A stretch of 64,000 nt of DNA from Dryas octopetala (lineage: Eukaryota > Streptophyta > Magnoliopsida > Rosales > Rosaceae): NCBI GenBank assembly GCA_963921425.1, contig OY992834.1, positions 2,480,001 through 2,544,000 of the forward strand. Reading direction: 5' to 3'. This document shows positions 1 to 11,788 of this stretch, piece by piece. The translations under genes and the position numbers were made by a program. Below the pieces are notes generated by a model. The model ran no database searches and was not told where the DNA came from. It saw only the letters and a program-made list of their open reading frames with translations. Position 1 is the stretch's first letter; every line of letters starts with the position of its first letter.

Positions 1-1338
1 AGTCGATCCAAACATTTAGCTTATTTTCTTGGTTCATAAGCATATATGATCATTTAGCTTAACTGCTTAAGGGTCAATGAACATTTTATGATCATTTATT
101 AAATAAAAAAAACTTTCATTTGAATTGCTCATATGAGTATGACTTCCATGCCCAACTGTGACGTTTTGTTTTTGGTCTGAACTGTGACCTTAATTAAAAC
201 CATATGCATGCAAGTGCAAGTATATAATAACTCAATCAAATTCAGCGTCCTATAAGTAATTAATTTATATTCGGACAAGGATGGCTTAATTGTTTTCTTC
301 CCACAAGTAGAACTTAATTGGAATTAAGGCAAACTTCACTCTGCGCAAAAAGACCTCCAATTATATTATTTGAATTAATTGGATTCAACTAATACTTGCA
401 TGGGCAGTTGAGCTACTTCACAAAATTAATTAAGTTGCTTTTCCTCATTCTCCTCTTCCATCCGCATCTCTTAAGTCTTAAATCCACAGCGTTTTATGGC
501 AATCCGAGAATTGAGATAATATATATTTGTCAACATGCATTAATAATTTAATACCATATAATGCATGTTTAAATAATAGTATTAAATAATTTCTATAAAA
601 TTAGAATCCTCTACTGATGTTTTGGTAATCTTGTATTTTATCCAAAACGACATAAGCATAAGATTGAGACATCATTTTAGACTTTTCCATTATAATATTT
701 TACTAATCTTTTTAGTACTAATTATTCAACTTAGTAGTTGCGGACCTGCGGTTGTATATGCGGACAAGAAGCTTGAAGCTTTTAATGAATTAGACATGAA
801 TAGGTGCCAAACCATGCATACCATTAATATCATGTCAATTTTAATTAATTACGTGACGCCTGTTTATATTCCTTAAAAAATAATGACATATATATATATA
901 GTTTTTCATGGGCCATAAATGGCTATGAGAATATATTGGACGGTCTGAGAGTTTATCAAGATCAGCTCTTCTGTTCAGGTAATTAAGGAAGTGCTAGCGA
1001 TATACGAGAAAACTAGGACAGGGTGCAAAGTATCAAAGTTGAATTAAGGACATTGTATCATCTTTACATGAGTGGGTGAAAATTAATGTTGTTGAACAAC
1101 AACTCTATCGATTTCTATCAAAAAGCAAAAGCAAAGTTAGGTTTCTTTTTTTGTACATGCATAAAGAACGTTAGCTAGAGTCCCCGATACCTTAGGGTTT
1201 AGGCTACCTTATTTAAAGCACAGTAGTCTGGTTTTTGGTCAATCTGATCGAACAATACCCAGATACATACATATATTGCAGAATTAATATACTACTTGTT
1301 TTTTAGCTGTGGGGAAATTAATTAATTAGAGATCGAGA
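1..1338. other. Intergenic / 5' flank of the GMC gene
   Basis: AT-rich sequence with no supported gene. A short open frame at 622-876 has no recognisable domain, no neighbouring exons and ordinary intergenic composition. The last few hundred bases are presumably promoter and 5' leader of the oxidoreductase that starts at 1339. Confidence 0.5.
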
Positions 1339-3723
1339 ATGGGTTTCGGATCATTGTGGTACTGCAGATTCCTCGGAGCTTTTCTTGCTGGAATTCTCTT
1401 CTTTCATCCTCGATTTTGTTATTCACAGAAAGGTAGGGATTATAAATGATATTCATGCACTAATTTCTATCTTTCCCTCTCTCACACACACAGACATGTG
1501 GAGGGTGACTCAAATTTAAATGAATGAATAATTTTAGCCGAACTAGTTAAAATGTATGATTAAAGAAAAAGAAAATAAAGTGTAGTTTTTCATCGTGAGA
1601 CTGCTAGAAAATGAAATATATAATTATATTATATGTTTTTTATCTGATGATTATTTACATATATGTTTATAGACTACAGATTTGTGAAAGAAGCAACATC
1701 AGCTCCAGCAGTGATTTACTACGACTACATAATCATTGGAGGAGGAACCGCCGGGTGTCCTCTAGCCGCCACTCTCTCTCACGGCGCCACCGTTTTGGTC
1801 CTCGAACGAGGCGGCTCGCCCTATGGCAACCCAAACGTCACCAACATCACCAATTTCGCCTCCGCTCTTCTAGACACCTCTCCCACATCCCCAGCCCAGC
1901 ACTTCGTCTCCGAAGACGGCGTGTACAACGCCCGGGCACGCGTGCTGGGCGGCGGCTCGGCCGTCAACGCCGGCTTCTACACGCGTGCCAGCTCGCACTA
2001 CGTTCGGGAAGTGGGTTGGAACCAGAAACTGGTGAACCAGTCTTATAACTGGGTTGAGAAAGTGGTGGCCTTCCAGCCGCCATTGAAGGGGTGGGAGAGC
2101 GCGTTCAGAGATGGTTTGGTGGAAGTGGGAGTGTTGCCGTACAATGGGTTCACCTTTAACCATTTGTATGGGACTAAAGTTGGAGGGACTATTTTTGATG
2201 CAGAGGGTCACAGACACACTGCTGCAGATTTGCTTCGGTATGCTGATCCAAGAAGGATCACTGTTTATTTGCATGCTACTGTGCACAAAATCTTGTTTAG
2301 ATATGTTCCTGGTAAGTGGTAACTAGGGTTTACTATTTAGCTAGCTAGCAAGGTAGCATGCATATATTGGTTTTGAATTTAATTTGATGGCTTAACAAAT
2401 TTAGTTAATTTTGGTGATTTATACCATATTAGATATCTAACATATTATGTGGTGACACTGTCACAGGAAGAACAAGACCACAAGCTTATGGTGTGATCTA
2501 TACAGATGCACATGGAGTGAGGCACCGAGCATACTTAAAGAAGAACTCCAAGAATGAGATCATTCTAAGCGCTGGTGCAATTGGGAGCCCACAGATGTTG
2601 ATGTTAAGTGGTGTGGGGCCGGCGTACCATCTCCGGGCCCACGGTATCAAGGTGGTGGTGGACCACCCCATGGTGGGCCAAGGGATGGCTGATAATCCAA
2701 TGAATTGTCTCTTCATTCCCTCACCTTTACCAGTTGAGGTCTCCCTGGTCCAAGTTGTGGGCATCACAAGGTTTGGAAGCTACATTGAAGGAGCTAGCGG
2801 CTTGACCCTTTCTTATCCTTTGGCTCAAAGGCTTTCCAATGAATTTGAGCGGTTATTGAGTCAGGTTCCTATCTCTTACTTCTCCTATTCTCTGCCAGTA
2901 TAATGCTTTTTTGGGCTGTATCATGGACAGGCTTTCAATTGGGCCTGGCCCAAGTTTATTAGCAAATTAATCCGTGTCACAGTATAAAAATGCCTACTTA
3001 GATGATTTGCTTTACATTTGCAGAGGGATTACCAGCCTGTCAGAGTTCCACCAGAAGCCATAGCCAGAGCTGCTCATACCATAAACGCAGTTGTGAACAG
3101 AACTCTTAGAGCCGGAGTGATACTTGAAAAAATCATGGGACCAGTCTCCACAGGTCATCTTGAGCTCCGAAACACAAATCCTTATGACAACCCCTTTGTC
3201 ACCTTTAACTACTTCAAAGAACCAGAGGACCTAAGGAAGTGTATTGAGGGCATGAGAACCGTTATAAGCGTTGTCAATTCGAAGGCCTATTCAAAATTCC
3301 GTTATAGAAACATGCCTGTCGAAGCTCTATTTGACCTGATGTTGACTTTGCCCGTGAACATGAGGCGAAAGCATTTTAATGCCACAATTTCATTGGAACA
3401 ATTTTGCAAAGACACTGTGATGACCATATGGCACTACCATGGAGGTTGTCAAGTTGGTAGGGTTGTTGATAAAGAATACAGGGTACTTGGGCTTGATTCG
3501 CTTAGGGTCATTGATGGGTCAACGTTTTATCGCACCCCAGGGACTAATCCTCAAGCTACTGTAATGATGCTTGGAAGGTAATTGAGTATATACAATGAGT
3601 TGTGCTATATATATTTGGCTGCATATATTAACTCTAATCTTGTATGTTGTGTGGTGCAGGTACATGGGAGATAGGATTCTGCATGGGAGATTATCCCGTG
3701 GGCCGTCAAAAAAGAAAAATTGA
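1339..3723 (+). CDS. HOTHEAD-like GMC (FAD) oxidoreductase, 5 exons, 582 aa
   Basis: Exons 1339-1432, 1673-2311, 2467-2864, 3024-3577 and 3660-3723 join in frame to 583 codons including the stop, with GT-AG borders throughout. Residues 1-29 look like a signal peptide. The dinucleotide-binding motif GGGTAG lies at residues 54-59, after YDYIII. A second GMC signature (AGAIGSPQMLMLSGVGP) is in exon 3. The C-terminal active-site region carries WHYHGGC (H514, H516) and the GTNPQAT box (N552). Family knowledge: plant GMC proteins of the HOTHEAD/mandelonitrile-lyase group are secreted flavoproteins; HOTHEAD acts in cuticle and wax metabolism. The stretch VLPYNGFTFNHLYGTKVGGTIF resembles HOTHEAD-like oxidoreductases more than cyanogenic mandelonitrile lyases. 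That assignment comes from recall and the substrate is unknown. The length is full and no lesion is visible. Confidence 0.9.
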
Positions 3724-4400
3724 TCCGACTTTTATTTTCCATACATAAAGTCAATGACTTGAAATACATGTCTATGTATGAGACAGTTAAATATTGTGTA
3801 GATTGGAACTTAATTACGAGTTGATGTCATGTTGTGACTTCAACTCCATATAGTTGAAGTGATCATATTTAATTAACTGAGGGGAAAGCTTTGCATATTC
3901 ATTCGATGGTGACTTTTCGATATGATTTTTAGGTAACGGTGAGAATGAATCAAACCATTGTCCTAAAAATAATGAATAAACAGGGTTTGGTAGAGCACTT
4001 GTTGAACCTGAGCACATGGGCTGCTCTAACAACTGGGTGAAGTCGATGACTTGTCTGCTAGGCCTTATTTTTCTTTAGTTGTGATCATTTTGCTTACATG
4101 ATATGATGTGTAAAAGGAAGATGTGAACAATAATTACCAAATAAAGGAATGAGGCACTGTGTATTATTAATCATGGCATGGTAAGAAAGATATAGTGAAA
4201 GTTATTGACAGCAAGACTGAGAGCACAAGTAGTGCAGCAAATGCAAAGTCAATTACTTTGGACATTCCAATAATACTGATGAAAGTGAGACCATTTTGTA
4301 TTCAGAAAAAGACACAAAAAACCAAAATTACACGCAAGACCCTTGTCATATATAAAAACACCGAAAAGCCAACATTGAAAGCAACAAAAGAAAAGGGAAA
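3724..4400. other. Intergenic, GMC to MIR399
   Basis: 3' flank of the oxidoreductase gene followed by AT-rich sequence. Short open frames at 3814-4032 (-) and 4195-4416 (+) show no family resemblance. I see nothing else here. Confidence 0.4.
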
Positions 4401-4423
4401 GGAATATATAGCATGAGTAGGCC

Positions 4424-4431
4424 GGATATGC
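4424..4431 (+). promoter_or_regulatory. P1BS-type motif (GGATATGC), distal
   Basis: The octamer fits the palindromic GNATATNC consensus bound by PHR1-type phosphate-starvation regulators. It lies about 0.4 kb upstream of the MIR399 hairpin. The motif is short and could occur by chance, but two copies upstream of a MIR399 gene fit the known regulation of this miRNA. Confidence 0.5.
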
Positions 4432-4667
4432 TGTTTGCCCTTATTTTTCTCAATTCTGAGCCCTTTATAATATGGGGAGGCATCTCCTTAATTTCATCAG
4501 CTTTTTTTCTGCTTTCAGCTTCAGAGCATGGACATGGAGAGTGGACGAATCTCAGATATGGAGGAGATCAAGAAAAATCTATATCAACAGAGAATGACCC
4601 CTGTCCTTGGCCCCAATAAAACCCCTGAAAAAGTAGCCCCTTGAAAATGTTCACAGCATAATCCTTT

Positions 4668-4675
4668 GGATATCC
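4668..4675 (+). promoter_or_regulatory. P1BS motif (GGATATCC), proximal
   Basis: A perfect palindromic match to GNATATNC, about 60 bp upstream of a TATA-like TATATAG at 4727-4733 and about 150 bp upstream of the miR399 star strand. Phosphate-responsive MIR399 promoters characteristically carry such sites. Confidence 0.6.
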
Positions 4676-4726
4676 CTTTACTACTTACTTGGTTTATTCC
4701 ATCTCTGGATCCCAAATTGGTGTGCT

Positions 4727-4733
4727 TATATAG
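4727..4733 (+). promoter_or_regulatory. Putative TATA box of MIR399
   Basis: TATATAG lies about 65 bp upstream of the predicted hairpin base, a plausible core promoter position for a Pol II primary miRNA transcript. It is assigned by position and sequence only. Confidence 0.4.
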
Positions 4734-4794
4734 CTAGCTTGTGCAGGGCCACCATTAATTGAATCCCAGAAGCAGCAGCTAGAAGAAGTACTTG

Positions 4795-4945
4795 TGAAAT
4801 AAGCAAAGCAGTCATAGGGCTCCTCTCTATTGGCAGGCACTGGTGACTGGTGTTAACATATATATAGCAAGGTTAATTTCCAGTCATCACTTCCCATTGA
4901 CTTGCCAAAGGAGAGTTGCCCTGCGATTGCTTTAGCTTAATCAAC
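4795..4945 (+). ncRNA. MIR399: MIR399 precursor hairpin
   Basis: The 3' arm at 4903-4923 begins TGCCAAAGGAGAGTTGCC and continues exactly as mature miR399 of the b type (21 nt). The 5' arm at 4817-4837 (GGGCTCCTCTCTATTGGCAG...) is its near-complementary star strand. Pairing continues outside the duplex, with AAGCAAAGCAGTCA facing the downstream TTGCTTTAGCTT side. Inside, GACTGG before the loop faces CCAGTC after it. Known role: miR399 is induced by phosphate starvation and represses PHO2, the UBC24 E2 enzyme, thereby raising phosphate uptake and root-to-shoot transport. Two P1BS motifs and a TATA-like box upstream support an active gene. A decayed second copy lies about 640 bp downstream. Confidence 0.92.
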
Positions 4946-5469
4946 AAACCTTGCAGCTAGCCCTGTCATGCAAAACATACGGCAAGGTATAGCCAATGCT
5001 AAAGAATCACAAGTGTCTTGTCATAACATGAGTAATGCTACAGCTACTACAATTGCTTTGTACATGTATAATATGTGTGCTTCTTTTTGACTAGCCACGC
5101 AATTAGAGTAGCTTACCATGTGGTTTTGTACAATGCAGGACATATGCACACAATTGTGCTGCTTTGTGGGCATGCATATATAGCTTTGCCTGAGGATGTT
5201 CTCTTGTTATTTATCAAAAGAAAAAGATCATCAAAAAAATCATACGGCAGCAATATCGTATAATTAAGACCCCTGTTACAGTGTTACAGTGTTACTTACC
5301 TAACTTCATTGGAAAAATAAAGCATCTGCTCTCCTGATTCTCCTCTCTGATCTCTCAGCTGTTTTTTTTTTTTTTTCACTTCTCTCTCACCTTCAAAACC
5401 AAGAGAGCAGTTAGAGAGAAGATGTACACGTATCCATGGAAACAGATAGTTCCATAAGCAAACAAGTTA

Positions 5470-5590
5470 TAGGGCATACTAATATAGTAATATATGCATC
5501 GCTTTTCTTAGCAAGTAATTAGCATTTACCCGGCCTGATTTGCCAAAGCAGAGCTGCCCTGTCACTGCTTACTTTAGCCTAATTAATCTC
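5470..5590 (+). ncRNA. Decayed or variant MIR399 copy
   Basis: A miR399-like 21-mer at 5541-5561 (TGCCAAAGCAGAGCTGCCCT + G) differs from the upstream mature sequence at two positions. Flanks resemble the first locus: AGCAAACAAGTTATAGGGCAT upstream matches the start of the first 5' arm, and GTCACTGCTTACTTTAGCCT downstream matches its 3' flank. The expected star sequence after GGGCA is replaced by AT-rich DNA, so a canonical duplex cannot form. I infer a tandem duplicate that lost its 5' arm and is probably not processed. Confidence 0.6.
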
Positions 5591-5599
5591 ATAGCCTCT

Positions 5600-6451
5600 C
5601 TGCCAACCCATTCTGAGGCCTTGTGAGTAATGTTTCCAGGATTGTAATTGGGATTACTAGACCTCGGGCTGTTCCTTGCTAGGGTTGCGTTGTTTGGGCC
5701 TTGGCCCCTTACAAGCCCAATACAAAAAATGATTATGGGTCTTCAAGATTTTAGAATCTTGATTCCATATTACCTTGCAAATGGGCTTGGGTTACAATAG
5801 TTTCCTTATAGCTTTAGCTTGGTAATAGGCTTGTAGCAGTAGTTAAATAATAGAACTTCTTTAATTTTACAATTTATTAAATAAAGCTTTATAACTTTTA
5901 AAATTTTAATTAAAGTCTAATAATATAGTAACAATTTCATGTTACATAATATTAGTCCATTAGTTTTTTTTTTTTTTTTACACATTCTAGGCGCTCAGCG
6001 CTCGACGACTATTTTTTTGATTATTCGATATTGTATTTTTACTTCTTTTTCAAGCATTATTTTCTCAACTTTAGATTAAGTTTTAACTCTAACATGCAAC
6101 ATTCACAAACCTTATTTTATACCCTAAGAAGATATGAAGTGAACTCGTATCCTATACCTTTTGACCATTGACTTTAACAAGGCAATGAGCAAATGACTTT
6201 ATTTAGAAGAAAAAAAAAACAATATAATTTTTTTTTTCAAATAAAATATATTGAAATGACTAAACTCTAATTTTTTTCTAAATAATATGAACACCCGAGC
6301 TTGTTCTTTGGACACCCAAAGCTTCATAAATGAATTAAAGGCAGAGAACCATCAAGAACCAAACTCATGTTTGATTGTTTAGTCAAGACAACCATGTCTC
6401 AACCGCCAGTCCGCAACCCTTCATCAATTTGATACAGACTGATATAATTCC
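5600..6451. other. Intergenic
   Basis: AT-rich DNA with several homopolymer A and T runs. No gene or structured element is recognised up to the target site of the copia element. Confidence 0.4.
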
Positions 6452-6456
6452 AACAA

Positions 6457-6635
6457 TGTTAGAAATAAAATCCCTTGATTGTAGCAATTCTGTATTGGAC
6501 TCCACAAATTGTGGATCAGCCTTGTTTATAGCCTAGAATAGCTCTTTTCCTAGTATAGCCTATTGTAAACGTTATATATACTAGCTTCCTGTATATCAGA
6601 TTATTCAAGGAAAATACAAGACATTTTTCTCCCAC
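6457..6635 (+). repeat. 5' LTR of the deleted copia element (3' end truncated)
   Basis: Begins TGTTAGAAATAAAATCCC and matches the 3' LTR to position 6635. Beyond this the sequence changes abruptly to coding DNA (frame GQKGYKLYDLD), marking a deletion junction rather than a normal LTR to primer-binding-site border. Confidence 0.8.
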
Positions 6636-6636
6636 A

Positions 6637-8744
6637 GGACAAAAGGGTTACAAATTATATGACCTGGACTCTAAAAATTTTCTTGTTAGTCGGGATGTCA
6701 AATTTTCTGAACACATTTTTCCATATGCTTCTTGCACCTCAACCACTTCACCAGGCCACACTGTTTTACCTTTACCCCATCCTGACTCTCCTTATGTTTC
6801 TGAGCCCATTTCTGTGTCTCCTTCTCCTGAACCCCATACGCCCACTCCCATCTCTGCTGCTCGCTCTGTTCCTTTAGGCTCTACTCGACCTAGTTCCCCG
6901 CCCATTTCGATAGACCCATTAGTTGATCAACCTGTTTCCCAACCTTCCAATTTGTCCACTCAACCTCTTTCACCACAAGCCGAGCCTTCTGCTGAACCTT
7001 TCCGTCATTCCACACGCACTACCCACCCACCCAAATGGCATGACGACTACCATATTCCTCACCGCTCCAGACCAGCCGCCCATGGCCTCTCATCCGACTC
7101 GGCGCCAAGTTCTTCTCGAGGTACTCACCATCCCCTGTCTCATTTTATTTCCTATACTCGTTGTTCTCCTTCCTATTGTGCTTTTCTAGCTCACATTTCA
7201 GGTGCTACTGAACCCAAGTCGTATGCTCAAGCTCTCTTGGATCCCAACTGGCAGACAGCCATGCAGGCAGAACTTGATGCTCTGACACTTAATAACACTT
7301 GGACTCTCATGCCCTTACCAGCTGGTCACACGCCCATAGGTTGCCGCTGGGTTTACAGAATCAAGTACCACTCTGATGGAACCATTGAGCGCTACAAAGC
7401 CCGTCTTGTAGCCAAGGGATACACTCAAGTTGAAGGTATTGACTATCTTGAGACCTTCTCTCCCACGGCTAAACTCACTACTCTCCGCTGCCTCCTTGCT
7501 GTAGCTGCCTCACGCAATTGGTTCCTTCACCAACTTAATGTTCAGAATGCCTTCCTCCATGGTGATCTTGATGAGGAAGTGTACATGGAACCACCTCCAG
7601 GACTTTGCCGACAGGGGGAGCCCTTGGTATGTCGGCTTAATAAATCTTTGCATGGTTTAAAACAGGCCTCGCGAAATTGGTTTTCCAAGTTCTCCAATGC
7701 CATTCAGCAAGCCGGATTTCAGCAGTCCAAAGCTGACTATTCGCTTTTCACCAAAGTTCAAGGCAAGTCTTTTGTTGCAGCTTTCATATACGTTGATGAT
7801 ATACTTGTAACAGGGAATGATGCTCAAGAGATAGAGCGACTCAAAAGTTCTCTTCTCAAACAATTCCGTATCAAGGACCTTGGTAATTTGAGATACTTCT
7901 TGGGCATTGAAGTCTCGCGCTCCAAGAAAGGCATCTCCATCTCTCAAAGAAAGTATGCACTAGATATTCTGCAAGATGCTGGGCTCTTAGGAGCACGACC
8001 TGACAAGTTCCCAATGGAGCAACATCTAAAGCTTACGCCCACATATGGTGAATTGCTCAATGATCCTACCAAGTACAGAAGGTTAGTTGGAAGATTAATC
8101 TATCTCACTGTGACTAGACCAGACATAGTATACTCGGTACAAACATTAAGTCAATTATGCATCAGCCCAGAAAACCTCACTGGGAGGCAGCACTGCGTGT
8201 TCTAAGATTCATTAAAAGTGCTCCTGGCCAAGGGTTATTCTTTCCTTCTTCTAATACTCTCACATTACGGGCTTACTGTGATTCCGATTGGGCCGGATGT
8301 CCCACCACAAGGAGGTCCGTCACAGGGTATTGCATCTTTTTGGGCAACTCTCTTATTTCATGGAAATCAAAGAAACAAACAAATGTAGCCCGTTCATCTG
8401 CAGAAGCCGAGTACCGTGCCATGGCTGCGACGTGTTTGGAATTAACATGGTTGCGATATATTCTTCGGGATTTACAGGTTTCACAGAATGATCCTACATC
8501 CTTGTATTGTGACAATCAGGCTGCTCTACATATTGCAGCAAATCCTGTGTTTCATGAGCGTACAAAGCACATAGAGATAGACTGCCACATAATACGAGAA
8601 AAGCTGCAAGCTGGTATGATATCTCCTTCTTATGTTCCTTCAAGAGCACAATTAGCAGATATTTTTACAAAAGCTTTGGGAAGGGATAGTTTCCATACAC
8701 TAAGTGGCAAGTTGGGACTTCACAACATTCACTCTCCAACTTGA
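6637..8744 (+). pseudogene. copia pol remnant (integrase C-terminus, RT, RNase H)
   Basis: Frame 1 is open from 6637 to 8205. It starts with the integrase C-terminal stretch (GYKLYDLDSKNF, VSRDVKFSEH), passes a Pro/Ser-rich linker, then reverse transcriptase with [21 protein letters not shown] and the catalytic YVDDILVTG near 7792. Near 8155 the frame breaks within LSQ(F)MHQP, consistent with loss of a single T, and the homologous reading continues in another frame to the stop at 8742-8744. This second part holds the RNase H domain ([29 protein letters not shown]). With the N-terminal half missing and a frameshift present, no autonomous function is expected. Confidence 0.88.
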
Positions 8745-8751
8745 GGGGGAG

Positions 8752-8942
8752 TGTTAGAAATAAAATCCCTTGATTGTAGCAATTCTGTATTGGACTCCAC
8801 AAATTGTGGATCAGCCTTGTTTATAGCCTAGATAGCTCTTTTCCTAGTATAGCCTATTGTAAACGTTATATATACTAGCTTCCTGTATATCAGATTATTC
8901 AAGGAAAATACAAGACATTTTTCTCCCACTCTGTTTTTATTA
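8752..8942 (+). repeat. 3' LTR of the deleted copia element
   Basis: Begins TGTTAGAAATAAAATCCC directly after the purine tract. The right end is placed by the AACAA duplication. If the end is instead CCCA at 8928, no target duplication is seen. Confidence 0.75.
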
Positions 8943-9079
8943 AACAACATGAAGGTGAATATTACTTATAGAAAAATCTGAATATTGATTGTTAATGACT
9001 TCATAAATTAAGGTTTAATTATATTCTTCATCAACCCTTATATTTTTCCAAGTAAATATAGGGGCGTGATTACGTTATG

Positions 9080-9408
9080 TTTGATAGCAGAACTGTGAGG
9101 TTGAAGATGATGTTGATAATGAGCAAGCGAAACATAGAAATAGAGAGAAAGCAGAGAAGGAAAAAAAAAGTGTTTGATGTATATTTTTCACTGTATGTTT
9201 GTACAAAAGCAGGTGCATATCTTATATGCACATGTACAATATATGACAAGGATACCCTTACTGTTACACAAAGCTAACAAACCAACCAACAACTCATCTA
9301 ACCAACTAGGGACAGGCTTAACTAGTCACAATCAAGACTAATTAACCTAGCTTATAGTATAGGGCCAAAAAAAAAAACCTAGCTTATAGTATAACCTCTA
9401 TCACCCTC
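9080..9408 (-). repeat. Possible solo or partial LTR, reverse orientation
   Basis: Read on the minus strand, a purine tract GCTTGAGAGAGGG precedes TGATAGAGG and a sequence rich in GTTAG/TTGTTAG typical of copia LTR starts. I found no second copy in the window. The 16-mer CCTAGCTTATAGTATA occurs twice (about 9347 and 9379), separated by an A-rich run. Tentative. Confidence 0.3.
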
Positions 9409-11095
9409 TCTCAAGCGTAATGCTGGGACTGGTAATCTATGTTGATCTTTTAACTTTTTATAATCAATAATCAATATGAATATTTTAGATTATACTTGGT
9501 TGAAATTATGCCTTGTGGCCCAATGGTAAGTAACTATGTTTTCAAAAGGTGTAGAAACCGAAAACCAACATCGCACACCTTTCTTACAAGTTACAAATGA
9601 TAGCTGTAGTCAAAACCTTTTTCCCTTTAATTAATTTCTCTAACAATTCATTCATCCATATGAATAATATCGTTTACTCTACTAAATAATTTGGTATCTA
9701 TCTTTGGGGGAATTCACACCAAGTACTGAAAATTTCCGGCCAGTGTAACAAAGTTGAGCCAATACTAACAAAGTTGTCTCTTAGGACAAGCTGAGACTTG
9801 TTGCAGGAGTCTTTGCTTGCACATGGCAACACCGTTGGGCCACAAATGTTCTACACATATTTTTGTTGGGACTATAAATTTGCATCATTAATTATATTAA
9901 CTCTTAAATAAATTTGTTGTGGCAATGCATATATTGTGCTGAAAATGGGACTGGGTTGGTTTGCTAATCACCTACATATTTTTACATGTAAAAAAGCTTA
10001 CTGTTGGGATATTACCAATCCTTTATCCTTGACCTAGATGATCCATAAGCGTCATTTGGAATATCACAGAGGGTATTAGGTGCTAGTTTATCTTACACAT
10101 TCATACAGACTATATTTTATAAGCACAACATAATAAACCAATTAGGAGACTTGTGAAATTATATATATAAATCAAAGATGAATAGTGCAGTGTCTTTTAT
10201 TCACAATTTGAGGCAATTACCAAGAAATCAATCCAAATATCCCGATCCGGTCCTTCAAAGCACATAATATGGTTTGTTAAAAAATAAAAATGGCCATCTT
10301 CACTATTGCGCCTCTAGATTCCTTTCAAATTTAGATCTTAGAAATTCTAGCAAACTCAAAGTCAATATTTATGAAACTTAATAAATCTTCTATCATGATT
10401 CATGATTCATGACTATTTTACATCAAAATGTATTTCTTAATTTTAAAAGACTGACAGAGAAATCACAAATGGAATGATTAAAAATTAATAAATGATCTCA
10501 TTCTCTGTACAGGTGTATGCAATCAGCTGCTTCTCTTTTTCTTTCACTTTATCTTTTTCTCTTTTGCTTTTCTTTTTTCATCATTCCAACGCATCAAGGA
10601 CGGTCGTACCACTGACTTTCTCTTTGTTGACTTTCCTTTTCCAATCTGGGCTTCTCCTCAATAATTAACCCATTATAAATTAATGTTTTCTAACGCTCTA
10701 CGTTTTGTTGGCCCATAATTAAATGTATAGAGAAGTCAAATCCAACAATTATTGGGCAATTTATCTTAAATATTACAAATTTTTAAGAAATTAATTGTAG
10801 AGTTTGGTTTTTATAGGACGACCCGCAGAGGACCAGAGGTAACATCCAGTATTTAAGTAATGTTCACTGTCATGTCTCTAATCATTTATGCTTGAAACTG
10901 ATGTTTTTAAATTATCCATAATGTTCACATTAGGTTTGGGCATCGCGTTAAAAAGAGTAGATTGAGTAGACACTTCTTGTTATGTATTGAATAATTTATG
11001 CTCGAAACAATGATGCTGACATCAATATTAATACAAAAATATAAAATACAAAAATATAAAATATTGACATTTAAGAAATATAGGTCCTGCAAATA
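9409..11095. other. Intergenic
   Basis: AT-rich sequence, with a pyrimidine-rich patch at about 10530-10580. No gene is recognised. Confidence 0.4.
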
Positions 11096-11663
11096 ATTTA
11101 TAAAAAAAATTAATTTCAGTTCAGTACCTCAAGTTTGTTTTAAATTTTAATTTAGTATCTCATGTTTAAAATCTTGTAATGTTATATTTTATTTTTCTAA
11201 TTTGTTGCAATGTCATACCTCTGTCAATATGACTATTAAAAAATCTGTTAAAAGCTGATGTGACACTTACATGACACTCCCACAATGATGACTAGATGTC
11301 ACGTGATCTGATAACATGTCACGTCATGCTACGTAACATAAAAATAATTAAAAATTTAGAAACTTGGCACATTATGCCACATAATTATTTTTAAATTTTT
11401 AGATTTTAAAGTATTTTTTATGCCACCTGACATAACGTGTCATGTTGTTAGACCATGTGACATCCAGTCAGTATTGTGGAAGTGCCACATAAGTGCAACA
11501 TCAGCATTTACCAGATTTCTTAACAGTCATATTAACGGAGGTATGACATTACAACAAATTGGAAAGATGAGATATGTCATTGCAAAATTTTAAACATGAA
11601 CTACTAAATTGAAATTTGAAGTAAACTTGAAGTGCTGAAGTGAAATTAACCTTATAAAAATTA
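11096..11663. mobile_element. Long-TIR fold-back element A (about 568 bp)
   Basis: The left half (from TTTATAAAAAAAATTAATTT) is an imperfect reverse complement of the right half, so nearly the whole element folds on itself with arms of about 270 bp. Both arms hold the block CATACCTC(T/C)GT(C/T)AATATGACT, followed by (T/A)GCTGATGT. Candidate 9-bp flanks CTGCAAATA (11087-11095) and CTCCAAATT (11664-11672) match at 7 of 9 positions. No coding capacity. Related in design and motifs to elements B and F. Confidence 0.7.
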
Positions 11664-11788
11664 CTCCAAATTATGTTGGACAATATGCATGTTATATTTA
11701 AAATTTCACACAGCTATTATATTTTGGTCTTAAAAGTACACAATAATAAGGAGGCAGAGACAGTTGGCCCATTTAATAAAAAAAAAAA

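Larger units (their letters stand above)
6457..8942 (+). mobile_element. Internally deleted Ty1/copia retrotransposon
   Basis: The 5' LTR spans 6457 to about 6635 and the 3' LTR 8752 to about 8942. They differ by one indel over the 179 bp that align. The 3' LTR is preceded by the purine tract GAGGGGGAG at 8743-8751. AACAA at 6452-6456 and again at 8943-8947 is a candidate 5-bp target duplication, giving a 191-bp LTR. The 5' LTR runs straight into the end of integrase, so primer-binding site, gag, protease and most of integrase are missing, along with the last LTR bases. The remaining frame covers the integrase C-terminus, reverse transcriptase and RNase H. A recent but defective copy. Confidence 0.85.

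Noticed and set aside
622..876. Open frame of 84 codons upstream of the GMC gene
   Set aside because: No domain, no splice partners, and composition like the surrounding AT-rich DNA.
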